Below are positions 47,026 through 59,075 of a stretch of 64,000 bases of DNA, piece after piece. The notes beneath the pieces are model-generated. The model did no database searches. It was not told where the DNA came from and saw only the letters and a list, made by a program, of their open reading frames with translations. How positions within the stretch are numbered: position 1 is the first letter of the stretch; every line of letters begins with the position of its first letter. The stretch lies in assembly GCA_963576565.1 (NCBI GenBank), contig OY755038.1, forward strand, positions 15,694,087 through 15,758,086, written 5' to 3'. Source of the DNA: Aspidapion aeneum (Eukaryota; Arthropoda; Insecta; Coleoptera; Brentidae). Made by a program: the position numbers and the translations under genes.

Positions 47026-47785
47026 TTTTATTTATTACCATGTCTAATGACGAATATTGAAATAAACTGCAAGGTCTCTAAACGAAAAAAAAAAAACGAG
47101 AACACTATGCAGATCGAAAACAGGCAGTCATGGAAACTTTTAGTCTTAAAATAAGCCACCTTCTTCTTATTTGTATGTGGGTAATAGGAACATTAACATA
47201 ATTGAATGTGCCAAATTGACGAACATCTGATAAGTCTGACAAGGCTTTGGAGATTTCAAATAGTACACAGATGGTATTTTAAGCTAGTTATAAAACAACC
47301 CATCATTTAATAAACTTTCACAACTAAAAAATAAGGGCACTCATTTCATCATCTTAATTTAGTATACCTTTTACTAGTACTATTTTTATACTATTTTATA
47401 TTTTTAAAGCCACAAAAAAGTTATTATTATATCTTCTGATGCGTTTTCTGTCTAAACCGGAAACCATCCCTATCATATAACTAATTTTCGTTAGAATTGC
47501 TCAATAATTCATACTATCGATGTTTGCTGAGTTAGAAATAAATTCTAAAAAAGGTCCCAGACTATAACTATCTAAGGCGATCTTAAAAGTTAATTTGTAG
47601 TTACAAGCTTTTTATGTCTAAATATATTTATAAAGGTGATTTTGTATATTTTTCTTGTTCTTAATTTCTTGTGTATTTATTTATGTTAAATACATAAATA
47701 TGGGGGGTGATGCTTACAGAGTTTACTACTTGTAAAGTATGTACCTAGTTAAAGCAGATAAGAGCCAAGGTTGCTCTTTTCGGCT
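47026..47785. repeat. Inner inverted arm, right
   Basis: This is the inverted partner of 44055-44784, ending in GAGCCAAGGTTGCTCTTTTC, where the satellite begins. Confidence 0.85.
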
Positions 47786-50700
47786 TAAACACCCTACCAA
47801 GTTTAATTGCGTAAATATCATAAATATATTTTTTAACGTGACTTTTGAATTTTTTTCTATTTCTCCATTTTTTTTCCATTTCACCATGTTAAACCGGGAA
47901 CAAGTAGCAGCCGCTTACACACATGACTAGTTGTAGGTTACTTAAACACCCTACCAAGTTTCATTGCGTAACTATGTTTTTGAAGGTGACTTTTGAATTT
48001 TTTTCTGATTTTCCATTTTTTTCCCATTTGACCATGTTAAACCGGGAACAAGGAGCAGCCGCTTCCACAGATGACTAGTTGTAGGCAACTTAAACACCCT
48101 ACCAAGTTTCATTGCGTAACTATGTTTTTGAAGGTGACTTTTGAATTTTTTTCTGTTTTTCCATTTTTTTTCCATTTCACCATGTTAAACCGGGAACAAG
48201 GAGCAGCCGCTTCCACAGATGACTAGTTGTAGGCAACTTAAACACCCTACCAAGTTTCATTGCGTAACTATGTTTTTGAAGGTGACTTTTGAATTTTTTT
48301 CTGTTTTTCCATTTTTTTCCATTTCGCCATGTTAAACCGGGAACAAGTAGCAGCCGCTTGCACACATGACTAGTTGTAGGTTACTTAAACACCTTACCAA
48401 GTTTCATTGCGTAACTATGTTTTTGAAGGTGACTTTTGAATTTTTTTCTGATTTTCCATTTTTTTTCCATTTCACCATGTTAAACCGGGAACAAGTAGCA
48501 GCCGCTTACACACATGACTAGTTGTAGGTTACTTAGACACCCTACAAAGTTTCATTGCATAACTATGTTTTTGAAGGTGACTTTTGAATTTTTTTCTGTT
48601 TTTCCATTTTTTTTCCATTTCACCATGTTAAACCGGGAACAAGTAGCAGCCGCTTACACACATGACTAGTTGTAGGTTACTTAAACACCCTACAAAGTTT
48701 CATTGCGTAACTATATTTTTGAAGGTGACTTTTGAATTTTTTTCTGTTTTTCCATTTTGTCCATTTCACCATGTTAAACCGGGAACAAGTAGCAGCCGCT
48801 TACACACATGACTAGTTGTAGGTTACTTAAACACCCTACAAAGTTTTATTGCGTAACTATGTTTTTGAAGGTGACTTTTGAATTTTTTTCTGTTTTTCCA
48901 TTTTTTTTCCATTTCACCTTGTTAAACCGGGAACAAGTAGCAGCCGCTTACACACATGACTAGTTGTAGGTTACTTAAACACCATACCAAGTTTCATTGC
49001 GTAACTATGTTTTTGAAGGTGACTTTTGAATTTTTTTCTGTTTTTCCATTTTTTTTCCATTTCACCATGTTAAACCGGGAACAAGGAGCAGCCGCTTACA
49101 CACATGACTAGTTGTAGGTTACTTAAACACCATACCAAGTTTCATTGCGTAACTATGTTTTTGAAGGTGACTTTTGAATTTTTTTCTGTTTTTCCATTTT
49201 TTTTCCATTTCACCATGTTAAACCGGGAACAAGGAGCAGCCGCTTCCACAGATGACTAGTTGTAGGCAACTTAAACACCCTACCAAGTTTCATTGCGTAA
49301 CTATGTTTTTGAAGGTGATTTTTGATTTTTTTTTCTGTTTTTCCATTTTTTTTCCATTTGACCATGTTAAACCGGGAACAAGTAGCAGCCGCTTACACAC
49401 ATGACTAGTTGTAGGTTACTTAAACACCCTACAAAGTTTTATTGCGTAACTATGTTTTTGAAGGTGACTTTTGAATTTTTTTCTGTTTTTCCATTTTTTT
49501 TCCATTTCACCTTGTTAAACCGGGAACAAGTAGCAGCCGCTTACACACATGACTAGTTGTAGGTTACTTAAACACCATACCAAGTTTCATTGCATAACTA
49601 TGTTTTTGAAGGTGACTTTTGAATTTTTTTCTGTTTTTCAATTTTTTTTCCATTTCACCATGTTAAACCGGGAACAAGTAGCAGCCGCTTACACACATGA
49701 CTAGTTGTAGGTTACTTAGACACCCTACAAAGTTTCATTGCATAACTATGTTTTTGAAGGTGACTTTTGAATTTTTTTCTGTTTTTCCATTTTTTTTCCA
49801 TTTCACCATGTTAAACCGGGAACAAGTAGCAGCCGCTTACACACATGACTAGTTGTAGGTTACTTAAACACCCTACAAAGTTTCATTGCGTATCTATATT
49901 TTTGAAGGTGACTTTTGAATTTTTTTCTGTTTTTCCATTTTTTTCCATTTCACCATGTTAAACCGGGAACAAGTAGCAGCCGCTTACACACATGACTAGT
50001 TGTAGGTTACTTAAACACCCTACAAAGTTTTATTGCGTAACTATGTTTTTGAAGGTGACTTTTGAATTTTTTTCTGTTTTTCCATTTTTTTTCCATTTCA
50101 CCTTGTTAAACCGGGAACAAGTAGCAGCCGCTTACACACATGACTAGTTGTAGGTTACTTAAACACCATACCAAGTTTCATTGCGTAACTATGTTTTTGA
50201 AGGTGACTTTTGAATTTTTTTCTGTTTTTCCATTTTTTTTCCATTTCACCATGTTAAACCGGGAACAAGGAGCAGCCGCTTCCACAGATGACTAGTTGTA
50301 GGCAACTTAAACACCCTACCAAGTTTCATTGCGTAACTATGTTTTTGAAGGTGATTCTTGATTTTTTTTTCTGTTTTTCCATTTTTTTTCCATTTGACCA
50401 TGTTAAACCGGGAACAAGTAGCAGCCGCTTACACACATGACTAGTTGTAGGTTACTTAAACACCCTACCAAGTTTAATTGCGTAAAATATTTTTTAACGT
50501 GACTTTTGAATTTTTTTGTTTTTCAATTTTTTTTCCATTTCACCATGTTAAACCGGGAACAAGTAGCAGCCGCTTACACACATGACTAGTTGTAGGTTAC
50601 TTAAACACCCTACCAAGTTTCATTGCGTAACTATGTTTTTGAAGGTGACTTTTGAATTTTTTTCTGTTTTTCCATTTTCTTTCCATTTCACCATGTTAAA

Positions 50701-53700
50701 CCGGGAACAAGGAGCAGCCGCTTCCACAGATGACTAGTTGTAGGCAACTTAAACACCCTACCAAGTTTCATTGCGTAACTATGTTTTTGAAGGTAACTTT
50801 TGAATTTTTTTCTGTTTTTCCATTTTTTTTCCATTTCACCATGTTAAACCGGGAACAAGGAGCAGCCGCTTCCACAGATGACTAGTTGTAGGCAACTTAA
50901 ACACCCTACCAAGTTTCATTGCGTAACTATGTTTTTGAAGGTGACTTTTGAATTTTTTTCTGTTTTTCCATTTTTTTTCCATTTCACCATGTTAAACCGG
51001 GAACAAGGAGCAGCCGCTTCCACAGATGACTAGTTGTATGCAACTTAAACACCCTACCAAGTTTCATTGCGTAACTATGTTTTTGAAGGTGACTTTTGAA
51101 TTTTTTTCTGTTTTTCAATTTTTTTTTCCATTTCACCATGTTAAACCGGGAACAAGTAGCAGCCGCTTACACATATGACTAGTTGTACGTTACTTAAACA
51201 CCATACCAAGTTTCATTGCGTAACTATGTTTTTGAAGGTGACTTTTGAATTTTTTTCTGTTTTTCCATTTTTTTCCATTTCACCATGTTAAACCGGGAAC
51301 AAGGAGCAGCCGCTTACACATATGACTAGTTGTAGGCAACTTAAACACCCTACCAAGTTTAATTGCGTAACTATGTTTTTGAAGGTAACTTTTGAATTTT
51401 TTTCTGTTTTTCCATTTTTTTTCCATTTCACCATGTTAAACCGGGAACAAGGAGCAGCCGCTTCCACAGAGGACTAGTTGTAGGCAACTTAAACACCCTA
51501 CCAAGTTTCATTGCGTAACTATGTTTTTGAAGGTGACTTTTGAATTTTTTTCTGTTTTTCCATTTTTTTTTCCATTTCACCATGTTAAACCGGGAACAAG
51601 GAGCAGCCGCTTCCACAGATGACTAGTTGTATGCAACTTAAACACCCTACCAAGTTTCATTGCGTAACTATGTTTTTGAAGGTGACTTTTGAATTTTTTT
51701 CTGTTTTTCAATTTTTTTTTCCATTTCACCATGTTAAACCGGGAACAAGTAGCAGCCGCTTACACATATGACTAGTTGTAGGTTACTTAAACACCATACC
51801 AAGTTTCATTGCGTAACTATGTTTTTGAAGGTGACTTTTGAATTTTTTTCTGTTTTTCCATTTTTTTCCATTTCACCATGTTAAACCGGGAACAAGGAGC
51901 AGCCGCTTACACATATGACTAGTTGTAGGCAACTTAAACACCCTACCAAGTTTAATTGCGTAACTATGTTTTTGAAGGTAACTTTTGAATTTTTTTCTGT
52001 TTTTCCATTTTTTTTCCATTTCACCATGTTAAACCGGGAACAAGGAGCAGCCGCTTCCACAGAGGACTAGTTGTAGGCAACTTAAACACCCTACCAAGTT
52101 TCATTGCGTAACTATGTTTTTGAAGGTGACTTTTGAATTTTTTTCTGTTTTTCCATTTTTTTTTCCATTTCACCATGTTAAACCGGGAACAAGGAGCAGC
52201 CGCTTCCACAGATGACTAGTTGTAGGCAACTTAAACACCCTACCAAGTTTCATTGCGTAACTATGTTTTTGAAGGTGACTTTTGAATTTTTTTCTGTTTT
52301 TCCATTTTTTTTCCATTTCGCCATGTTAAACCGGGAACAAGTAGCAGCCGCTTGCACACATGACTAGCTGTAGGTTACTTAAACACCCTACCAAGTTTCA
52401 TTGCGTAACTATGTTTTTGAAGGTGACTTTTGAATTTTTTTCTGTTTTTCCATTTTTTTTCCATTTCACCATGTTAAACCGGGAACAAGTAGCAGCCGCT
52501 TACACATATGACTAGTTGTAGGTTACTTAAACACCATACCAAGTTTCATTGCGTAACTATGTTTTTGAAGGTGACTTTTGAATTTTTTTCTGTTTTTCCA
52601 TTTTTTTTCCATTTCACCATGTTAAACCGGGAACAAGGAGCAGCCGCTTCCACAGATGACTAGCTGTAGGCAACTTAAACACCCTACCAAGTTTCATTGC
52701 GTAACTATGTTTTTGAAGGTGACTTTTGAATTTTTTTCTGTTTTTCCATTTTTTTTCCATTTCACCATGTTAAACCGGGAACAAGTAGCAGCCGCTTACA
52801 CACATGACTTGTTGTAGGTTACTTAAACACCCTACCAAGTTTCATTGCGTAACTATGTTTTTGAAGGTGACTTTTGAATTTTTTTCTGATTTTCCATTTT
52901 TTTTCCATTTCACCATGTTAAACCGGGAACAAGGAGCAGCCGCTTCCACAGATGACTAGTTGTAGGCAACTTAAACACCCTACCAAGTTTCATTGCGTAA
53001 CTATGTTTTTGAAGGTGACTTTTGAATTTTTTTCTGTTTTTCCATTTTTTTTCCATTTCACCATGTTAAACCGGGAACAAGGAGCAGCCGCTTCCACAGA
53101 TGACTAGTTGTAGGCAACTTAAACACCCTACCAAGTTTCATTGCGTAACTATGTTTTTGAAGGTGACTTTTGAATTTTTTTCTGTTTTTCCATTTTTTTT
53201 CCATTTCGCCATGTTAAACCGGGAACAAGTAGCAGCCGCTTGCACACATGACTAGCTGTAGGTTACTTAAACACCTTACCAAGTTTCATTGCGTAACTAT
53301 GTTTTTGAAGGTGACTTTTGAATTTTTTTCTGTTTTTCCATTTTTTTTCCATTTCACCATGTTAAACCGGGAACAAGGAGCAGCCGCTTCCACAGATGAC
53401 TAGTTGTAGGCAACTTAAACACCCAAGGTGACTTTTGAATTTTTTTCTGTTTTTCCATTTTTTTCCATTTCGCCATGTTAAACCGGGAACAAGTAGCAGC
53501 CGCTTGCACACATGACTAGTTGTAGGTTACTTAAACACCTTACCAAGTTTCATTGCGTAACTATGTTTTTGAAGGTGACTTTTGAATTTTTTTCTCTTTT
53601 TCCTTTTTTTTTCCATTTCACCATGTTAAACCGGGAACAAGGAGCAGCCGCTTCCACAGATGACTAGTTGTAGGCAACTTAAACACCCTACCAAGTTTCA

Positions 53701-53778
53701 TTGCGTAACTATGTTTTTGAAGATGATTTTTGATTTTTTTTTCTGTTTTTCCATTTTTTTTCCATTTGACCATGTTAA
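47786..53778 (-). repeat. 148-bp satellite, right arm part 1 (about 40 copies)
   Basis: It has the same unit as the left arm in opposite orientation. Rare variants recur at about 592-bp steps (four monomers). CACCTTGTTAAACC occurs at about 48916, 49508 and 50099, and CCACAGAGGACTAG at about 51470 and 52062. The array therefore has a four-monomer higher-order structure in places. One truncated monomer junction occurs at about 53424. Confidence 0.92.
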
Positions 53779-55300
53779 TTATTTATTTTTCGTGATTTAT
53801 TTAAATGATCTTGGTATGTTATATAAAGGTCCAGAGGAAGCAGCAAATTATGCGGATGACACTAATGTTGTGGTGCCGGTTACTAAAAATCAAAATGTTG
53901 AAAATACGTGTGTTCAAATTCTAAATAAAACAAAAGACTGGTTGAATAGCAATCAGTTAATTTTAAATGAGGAAAAGACCAAAATTCTTATGATAACCAA
54001 CAATTCAAACATTAATACTACTCAACTAACATTTAATCAAAAAGAAATTGATTTTGTAACAAATGCTAAAATGCTAGGAGTCATTATTGATAACAATTTA
54101 AATTATTCTCAACACATACAAGGTCTTTGTAGTAAATTAGGTAGAGCAAGCTATGCTATAAGAGTTGTGTCGAAATTGATAAATAACAGCAGTGATCCTA
54201 GGATTATATACTACGGAATGTTCTATTCTCACCTAAAGTATGGCATTCTGTTATGGGGAGGCAGTAGTCATGTACAGAGCGCTTTTATTCAACAAAAAAA
54301 AGTCATGCGCATCATATTTGGGCTAAAAATTAGTGAAAGTTGTAGAGGCGTATTTAAATCAAATAAATATTTGACTGTTCTGGGGATCTACATCTTTGAA
54401 TGTAGTATGTTTTTAAAAAGAAATATCGAAAAGTTCCAAGATCTTAGGCCAATGCACAAACACAACACCAGAAATAATACACAAACTGACTTTTTCAACT
54501 ATCCTAACCATAAGTTATCATCAACTCAAAAAGGGCCTAAATATGCTGCGGTAAAATATTTTAATAGACTGCCAGCTACAATTAGAAATATAAGTACGCT
54601 AAAATCTTTTAAAAAGGCAGTTTTTAACTATATTTGTGATATTGAGCCATATACACTAGAGGAGTATTTAGGGTGAAGGACTTTTTTTTTAAATTAATTT
54701 TAGAATGCACAATTTTGTCTTCCAATAAATAAATTTGTTTGTGAGTGTCAGTGTTACACGTATGATAATTGTATTCTTGTAATCTTATAATAGTTTTTAT
54801 CATACAAGTTTTATTATATTTTGTTTTAGCTTATTTTATTTTATAATAAATATATTCTTATCATTTTATAGTGATTTTTATCATACATGTTTTTATCAGT
54901 TTCTGTTCTATGTTGTTATAGTTTATTTATAGAATCCTTTGATAAGAAAAAAGTTTTTTTTTGTTTCCTTCAATTAAATATTTTTAATTGTTCTCATTAT
55001 ATTTAAAGCCGCTTTTCTGTGCTGTAATAAAAAAAATATATAAATAGTTTTGATATTTATGACAAAAATCCATTACAAGATTGTTAACCGTTTTAATTTT
55101 AATTTTAATATTAATAATATTATCTCTATTTTGTAGATAGTTTCTGTGTTACTATTATATGTTATTCATAAATGTGTATAAACTTGTAGTAAGTTTTAAA
55201 CGGTAAAAAAAGTTTTGTTGACGTACCATATTTATATAATATTATTGTATTGTATTTTTAATATGGCAAATAAAATTTCTATTCTATTCTATTCTATTCT
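53779..55300 (+). pseudogene. 5'-truncated non-LTR retrotransposon inserted in the satellite, (TTCTA)n tail
   Basis: A frame open to 54676 encodes the C-terminal part of a reverse transcriptase. It contains NYADDTNVV (catalytic Asp pair), the primer-grip-side segment WLNSNQLILNEEKTKILMI, then MLGVIIDNNLNYSQHIQ. A C-terminal domain follows with YGILLWGGSS and FNRLPATIRNISTLKSFKKA. About 620 bp of 3' UTR follows, with AATAAA close to the end and four TTCTA units. The frame is free of stops, so it may be young. The clade is probably CR1/Jockey-like. Host satellite resumes at AAACCGGG, with at most a 2-bp duplication. Confidence 0.85.
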
Positions 55301-58300
55301 AAACCGGGAACAAGTAGCAGCCGCTTACACACATGACTAGTTGTAGGTTACTTAAACACCCTACCAAGTTTCATTGCGTAAATATATTTTTTAGCGTGAC
55401 TTTTAGTTTTTTTTCTGTTTTTCAATTTTTTTTCCATTTCACCATGTTAAACCGGGAACAAGTAGCAGCCGCTTACACACATGACTAGTTGTAGGTTACT
55501 TAAACACCATACCAAGTTTAATTGCGTAACTATGTTTTTGAAGGTGACTTTTGAATTTTTTTCTGTTTTTCCATTTTTTTTCCATTTCACCATGTTAAAC
55601 CGGGAACAAGGAGCAGCCGCTTCCACAGATGACTAGTTGTAGGTAACTTAAACACCCTACCAAGTTTCATTGCGTAACTATGTTTTTGAAGGTGACTTTT
55701 GAATTTTTTTCTGTTTTTCCATTTTTTTTCCATTTCACCATGTTAAACCGGGAACAAGGAGCAGCCGCTTCCACAGATGACTAGTTGTAGGCAACTTAAA
55801 CACCCTACCAAGTTTCATTGCGTAACTATGTTTTTGAAGGTGACTTTTGAATTTTTTTCTGTTTTTCAATTTTTTTTCCATTTCGCCATGTTAAACCGGG
55901 AACAAGTAGCAGCCGCTTGCACACATGACTAGTTGTAGGTTACTTAAACACCTTACCAAGTTTCATTGCGTAACTATGATTTTGAAGGTGACTTTTGAAT
56001 TTTTTTCTGTTTTTCCATTTTTTTCCATTTCACCATGTTAAACCGGGAACAAGGAGCAGCCGCTTCCACAGATGACTAGTTGTAGGCAACTTAAACACCC
56101 TACCAAGTTTCATTGCGTAACTATGTTTTTGAAGGTGACTTTTGAATTTTTTTCTGTTTTTCCATTTTTTTTCCATTTCACCATGTTAAACCGGGAACAA
56201 GTAGCAGCCGCTTACACACATGACTAGTTGTAGGTTACTTAAACACCCTACAAAGTTTCATTGCGTAACTATGTTTTTGAAGGTGACTTTTGAATTTTTT
56301 TCTGTTTTTCCATTTTTTTTCCATTTCACCATGTTAAACCGGGAACAAGGAGCAGCCGCTTCCACAGATGACTAGTTGTAGGCAACTTAAACACCCTAGC
56401 AAGTTTCATTGCGTAACTATGTTTTTGAAGGTGACTTGAATTTTTTTCTGTTTTTCCATTTTTTTTCCATTTCGCCATGTTAAACCGGGAACAAGTAGCA
56501 GCCGCTTGCACACATGACTAGTTGTAGGTTACTTAAACACCTTACCAAGTTTCATTGCGTAACTATGTTTTTGAAGGTGACTTTTGAATTTTTTTCTGTT
56601 TTTCCATTTTTTTTCCATTTCACCATGTTAAACCGGGAACAAGTAGCAGCCGCTTACACACATGACTAGTTGTAGGTTACTTAAACACCCTACAAAGTTT
56701 CATTGCGTAACTATGTTTTTGAAGGTGACTTTTGAATTTTTTTCTGTTTTTCCATTTTTTTTCCATTTGACCATGTTAAACCGGGAACAAGTAGCAGCCG
56801 CTTACACACATGACTAGTTGTAGGTTACTTAAACACCCTACCAAGTTTCATTGCGTAACTATGTTTTTGAAGGTGACTTTTGAATTTTTTTCTGTTTTTC
56901 CATTTTCTTTCCATTTCACCATGTTAAACCGGGAACAAGGAGCAGCCGCTTCCACAGATGACTAGTTGTAGGCAACTTAAACACCCTACCAAGTTTCATT
57001 GCGTAACTATGTTTTTGAAGGTAACTTTTGATTTTTTTTCTGTTTTTCCATTTTTTTTCCATTTCACCATGTTAAACCGGGAACAAGGAGCAGCCGCTTC
57101 CACAGATGACTAGTTGTAGGCAACTTAAACACCCTACCAAGTTTCATTGCGTAACTATGTTTTTGAAGGTGACTTTTGAATTTTTTTCTGTTTTTCCATT
57201 TTTTTTTCCATTTCACCATGTTAAACCGGGAACAAGGAGCAGCCGCTTCCACAGATGACTAGTTGTAGGCAACTTAAACACCCTACCAAGTTTCATTGCG
57301 TAACTATGTTTTTGAAGGTGACTTTTGAATTTTTTTCTGTTTTTCAATTTTTTTTCCATTTCACCATGTTAAACCGGGAACAAGTAGCAGCCGCTTACAC
57401 ATATGACTAGTTGTAGGTTACTTAAACACCCTACCAAGTTTCATTGCGTAACTATGTTTTTGAAGGTGACTTTTGAATTTTTTTCTGATTTTCCATTTTT
57501 TTTCCATTTCACCATGTTAAACCGGGAACAAGTAGCAGCCGCTTACACACATGACTAGTTGTAGGTTACTTAAACACCCTACAAAGTTTCATTGCGTAAC
57601 TATGTTTTTGAAGGTGACTTTTGAATTTTTTTCTGTTTTTCCATTTTTTTTCCATTTCACCTTGTTAAACCGGGAACAAGTAGCAGCCGCTTACACACAT
57701 GACTAGTTGTAGGTTACTTAAACACCATACCAAGTTTCATTGCGTAACTATGTTTTTGAAGGTGACTTTTGAATTTTTTTCTGTTTTTCAATTTTTTTTC
57801 CATTTCACCATGTTAAACCGGGAACAAGGAGCAGCCGCTTCCACAGATGACTGTTGTAGGCAACTTAAACACCCTACCAAGTTTCATTGCGTAACTATGT
57901 TTTTGAAGGTGATTTTTGATTTTTTTTTCTGTTTTTCCATTTTTTTTCCATTTGACCATGTTAAACCGGGAACAAGTAGCAGCCGCTTACACACATGACT
58001 AGTTGTAGGTTACTTAAACACCCTACCAAGTTTCATTGCGTAACTATGTTTTTGAAGGTGACTATTGAAATTTTTTCTGATTTTCCATTTTTTTTCCATT
58101 TCACCATGTTAAACCGGGAACAAGTAGCAGCCGCTTACACACATGACTAGTTGTAGGTTACTTAAACACCCTACCAAGTTTCATTGCGTAACTATGTTTC
58201 TGAAGGTGACTTTTGAATTTTTTTCTGTTTTTCCATTTGAACATGTTAAACCGGGAACAAGGAGCAGCCGCTTCCACAGATGACTAGTTGTAGGCAACTT

Positions 58301-58330
58301 AAACACTCTACCAAGTTTCATTGCGTAACT
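55301..58330 (-). repeat. 148-bp satellite, right arm part 2 (about 20 copies)
   Basis: It continues the same array in register after the LINE (AAACCGGGAACAAGTAGCAG). Both subtypes are present. Confidence 0.92.
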
Positions 58331-58580
58331 ATATTTTTAAAGAGGACTTTTAAATTTTTTTGGATTTTTAATTTTTTTCCAAATTTCTCAAATTCTCCAT
58401 TTCTTAATAAAAAAAGTTATTTTCCAAGGTTTTTGCAGCTTCTCAATGAAATAATTTTTGAACATATACTTTTTTGTTAGGCTGCCAAATGTGGCTGCTA
58501 ACTTCACATTTTGGCTGCTGTAAGTGGCTGCTAACTTCACACTTTGGCTGCTGTAAGGTGGCTGCTAGTTTCACACCAAT

Positions 58581-58589
58581 AAATTTTAA
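58581..58589. repeat. Right 9-bp target-site duplication of the giant foldback element
   Basis: AAATTTTAA is identical to 39486-39494. Confidence 0.85.
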
Positions 58590-58595
58590 TATATA

Positions 58596-58601
58596 TTTAT
58601 T
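58596..58601 (-). terminator. Possible poly(A) signal AATAAA (minus strand)
   Basis: It lies about 30 nt past the stop of the possible exon at 58631-58741 and 16 nt before the edge of the foldback element. It is relevant only if that exon is real. Confidence 0.3.
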
Positions 58602-58630
58602 AACAATTTCCTGCTTGAATTTCTCCTATA

Positions 58631-58741
58631 TTAAATTTTTTGTGCTGATAGATGTTCCTTCTCCAAAACGTTAACAACTTCCATTTTTTTTACGTGAACC
58701 AAGAAGTTTTTTACTTCTTCAAAAGATCTATTACTACCCAA
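58631..58741 (-). CDS. Possible last exon of an unidentified minus-strand gene
   Basis: After a good acceptor (TATTATTATTATTCAG) a 36-codon frame reads SNRSFEEVKNFLVHVKKMEV and then EKEHLSAQKI before TAA. It is amphipathic and charged, unlike random AT-rich translation, and an AATAAA follows. I do not recognise the protein. It could instead be a chance frame. It is not an obvious match to the missing N-terminal exon of the ankyrin gene because it ends in a stop. Confidence 0.3.
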   Translation of the reverse strand: MGSNRSFEEVKNFLVHVKKMEVVNVLEKEHLSAQKI

Positions 58742-59075
58742 CTGAATAATAATAATAAAACACAGCAGTCCCGCCGAATAAAATATGCTGCAAATACGAC
58801 GGAAGTCTTTAGTATCCGCATTAAAACAAAGAGGTAATTCCCCGGCTGCAGAGTGCGTTGTTGCAAGCATACTACATAATATTTGTGCCCAGTGGTGACG
58901 CGACGTGGGAAAGAATCAACAAACACACAGGATTGCCTATTAGCTCGAATCTTTCAGCGGTAGGCGGCGCCTTGCTTACGTCACTAGTGGGCTTCTGCTC
59001 AGTGCGCTTCATTTAATACACATTGCAATCGTGAGTTTTTCACGATTTTTTCTGGCTTATTTACAAACACATTTT
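58742..59075. other. Intergenic or intronic stretch
   Basis: It contains ACAAACACACAGGATTGCCT at about 58918. A closely similar inverted string, GCAATCCTGTGTGTTTAGG, lies at about 60819. These might be the ends of a 1.9 kb insertion, but the similarity is only about 20 bp. Confidence 0.3.

Larger units (their letters stand above)
39495..58580. mobile_element. Giant foldback-type DNA transposon, 19,086 bp, satellite-filled inverted arms
   Basis: The left terminus ATTGGTGTGAAACTAGCAGC is matched exactly, inverted, at the right terminus (58561-58580), and AAATTTTAA is duplicated on both sides. Each arm has a unique outer part of about 250 bp containing short TTAGCAGCCAC-type subrepeats. A 148-bp satellite follows, then an inner unique arm of about 0.73 kb (44055-44784 pairs with 47026-47785). 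The loop is about 2.2 kb. Arms are about 5.3 kb and 11.6 kb; the right one includes a 1.5 kb LINE. No transposase is visible, so it is non-autonomous. A 9-bp duplication and tandem-repeat-filled arms are features of Drosophila FB elements and of some Mutator-like elements. Assignment to that group is inference. Confidence 0.85.

Noticed and set aside
53660..53778. N-terminal 40 codons of the long frame ending at 54676
   Set aside because: This part is satellite sequence that happens to be in frame with the LINE. The real element begins at about 53779.
40246..57252. Recurrent 60-66 codon frames in the 148-bp satellite (for example beginning MEAAAPCSRF)
   Set aside because: The period is not a multiple of three, so each frame shifts between monomers. 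The identical peptides only reflect identical DNA copies.
39746..58330. CRISPR-like reading of the repeat array
   Set aside because: Units are contiguous 148-bp satellites without unique spacers, and the context is a eukaryotic genome.
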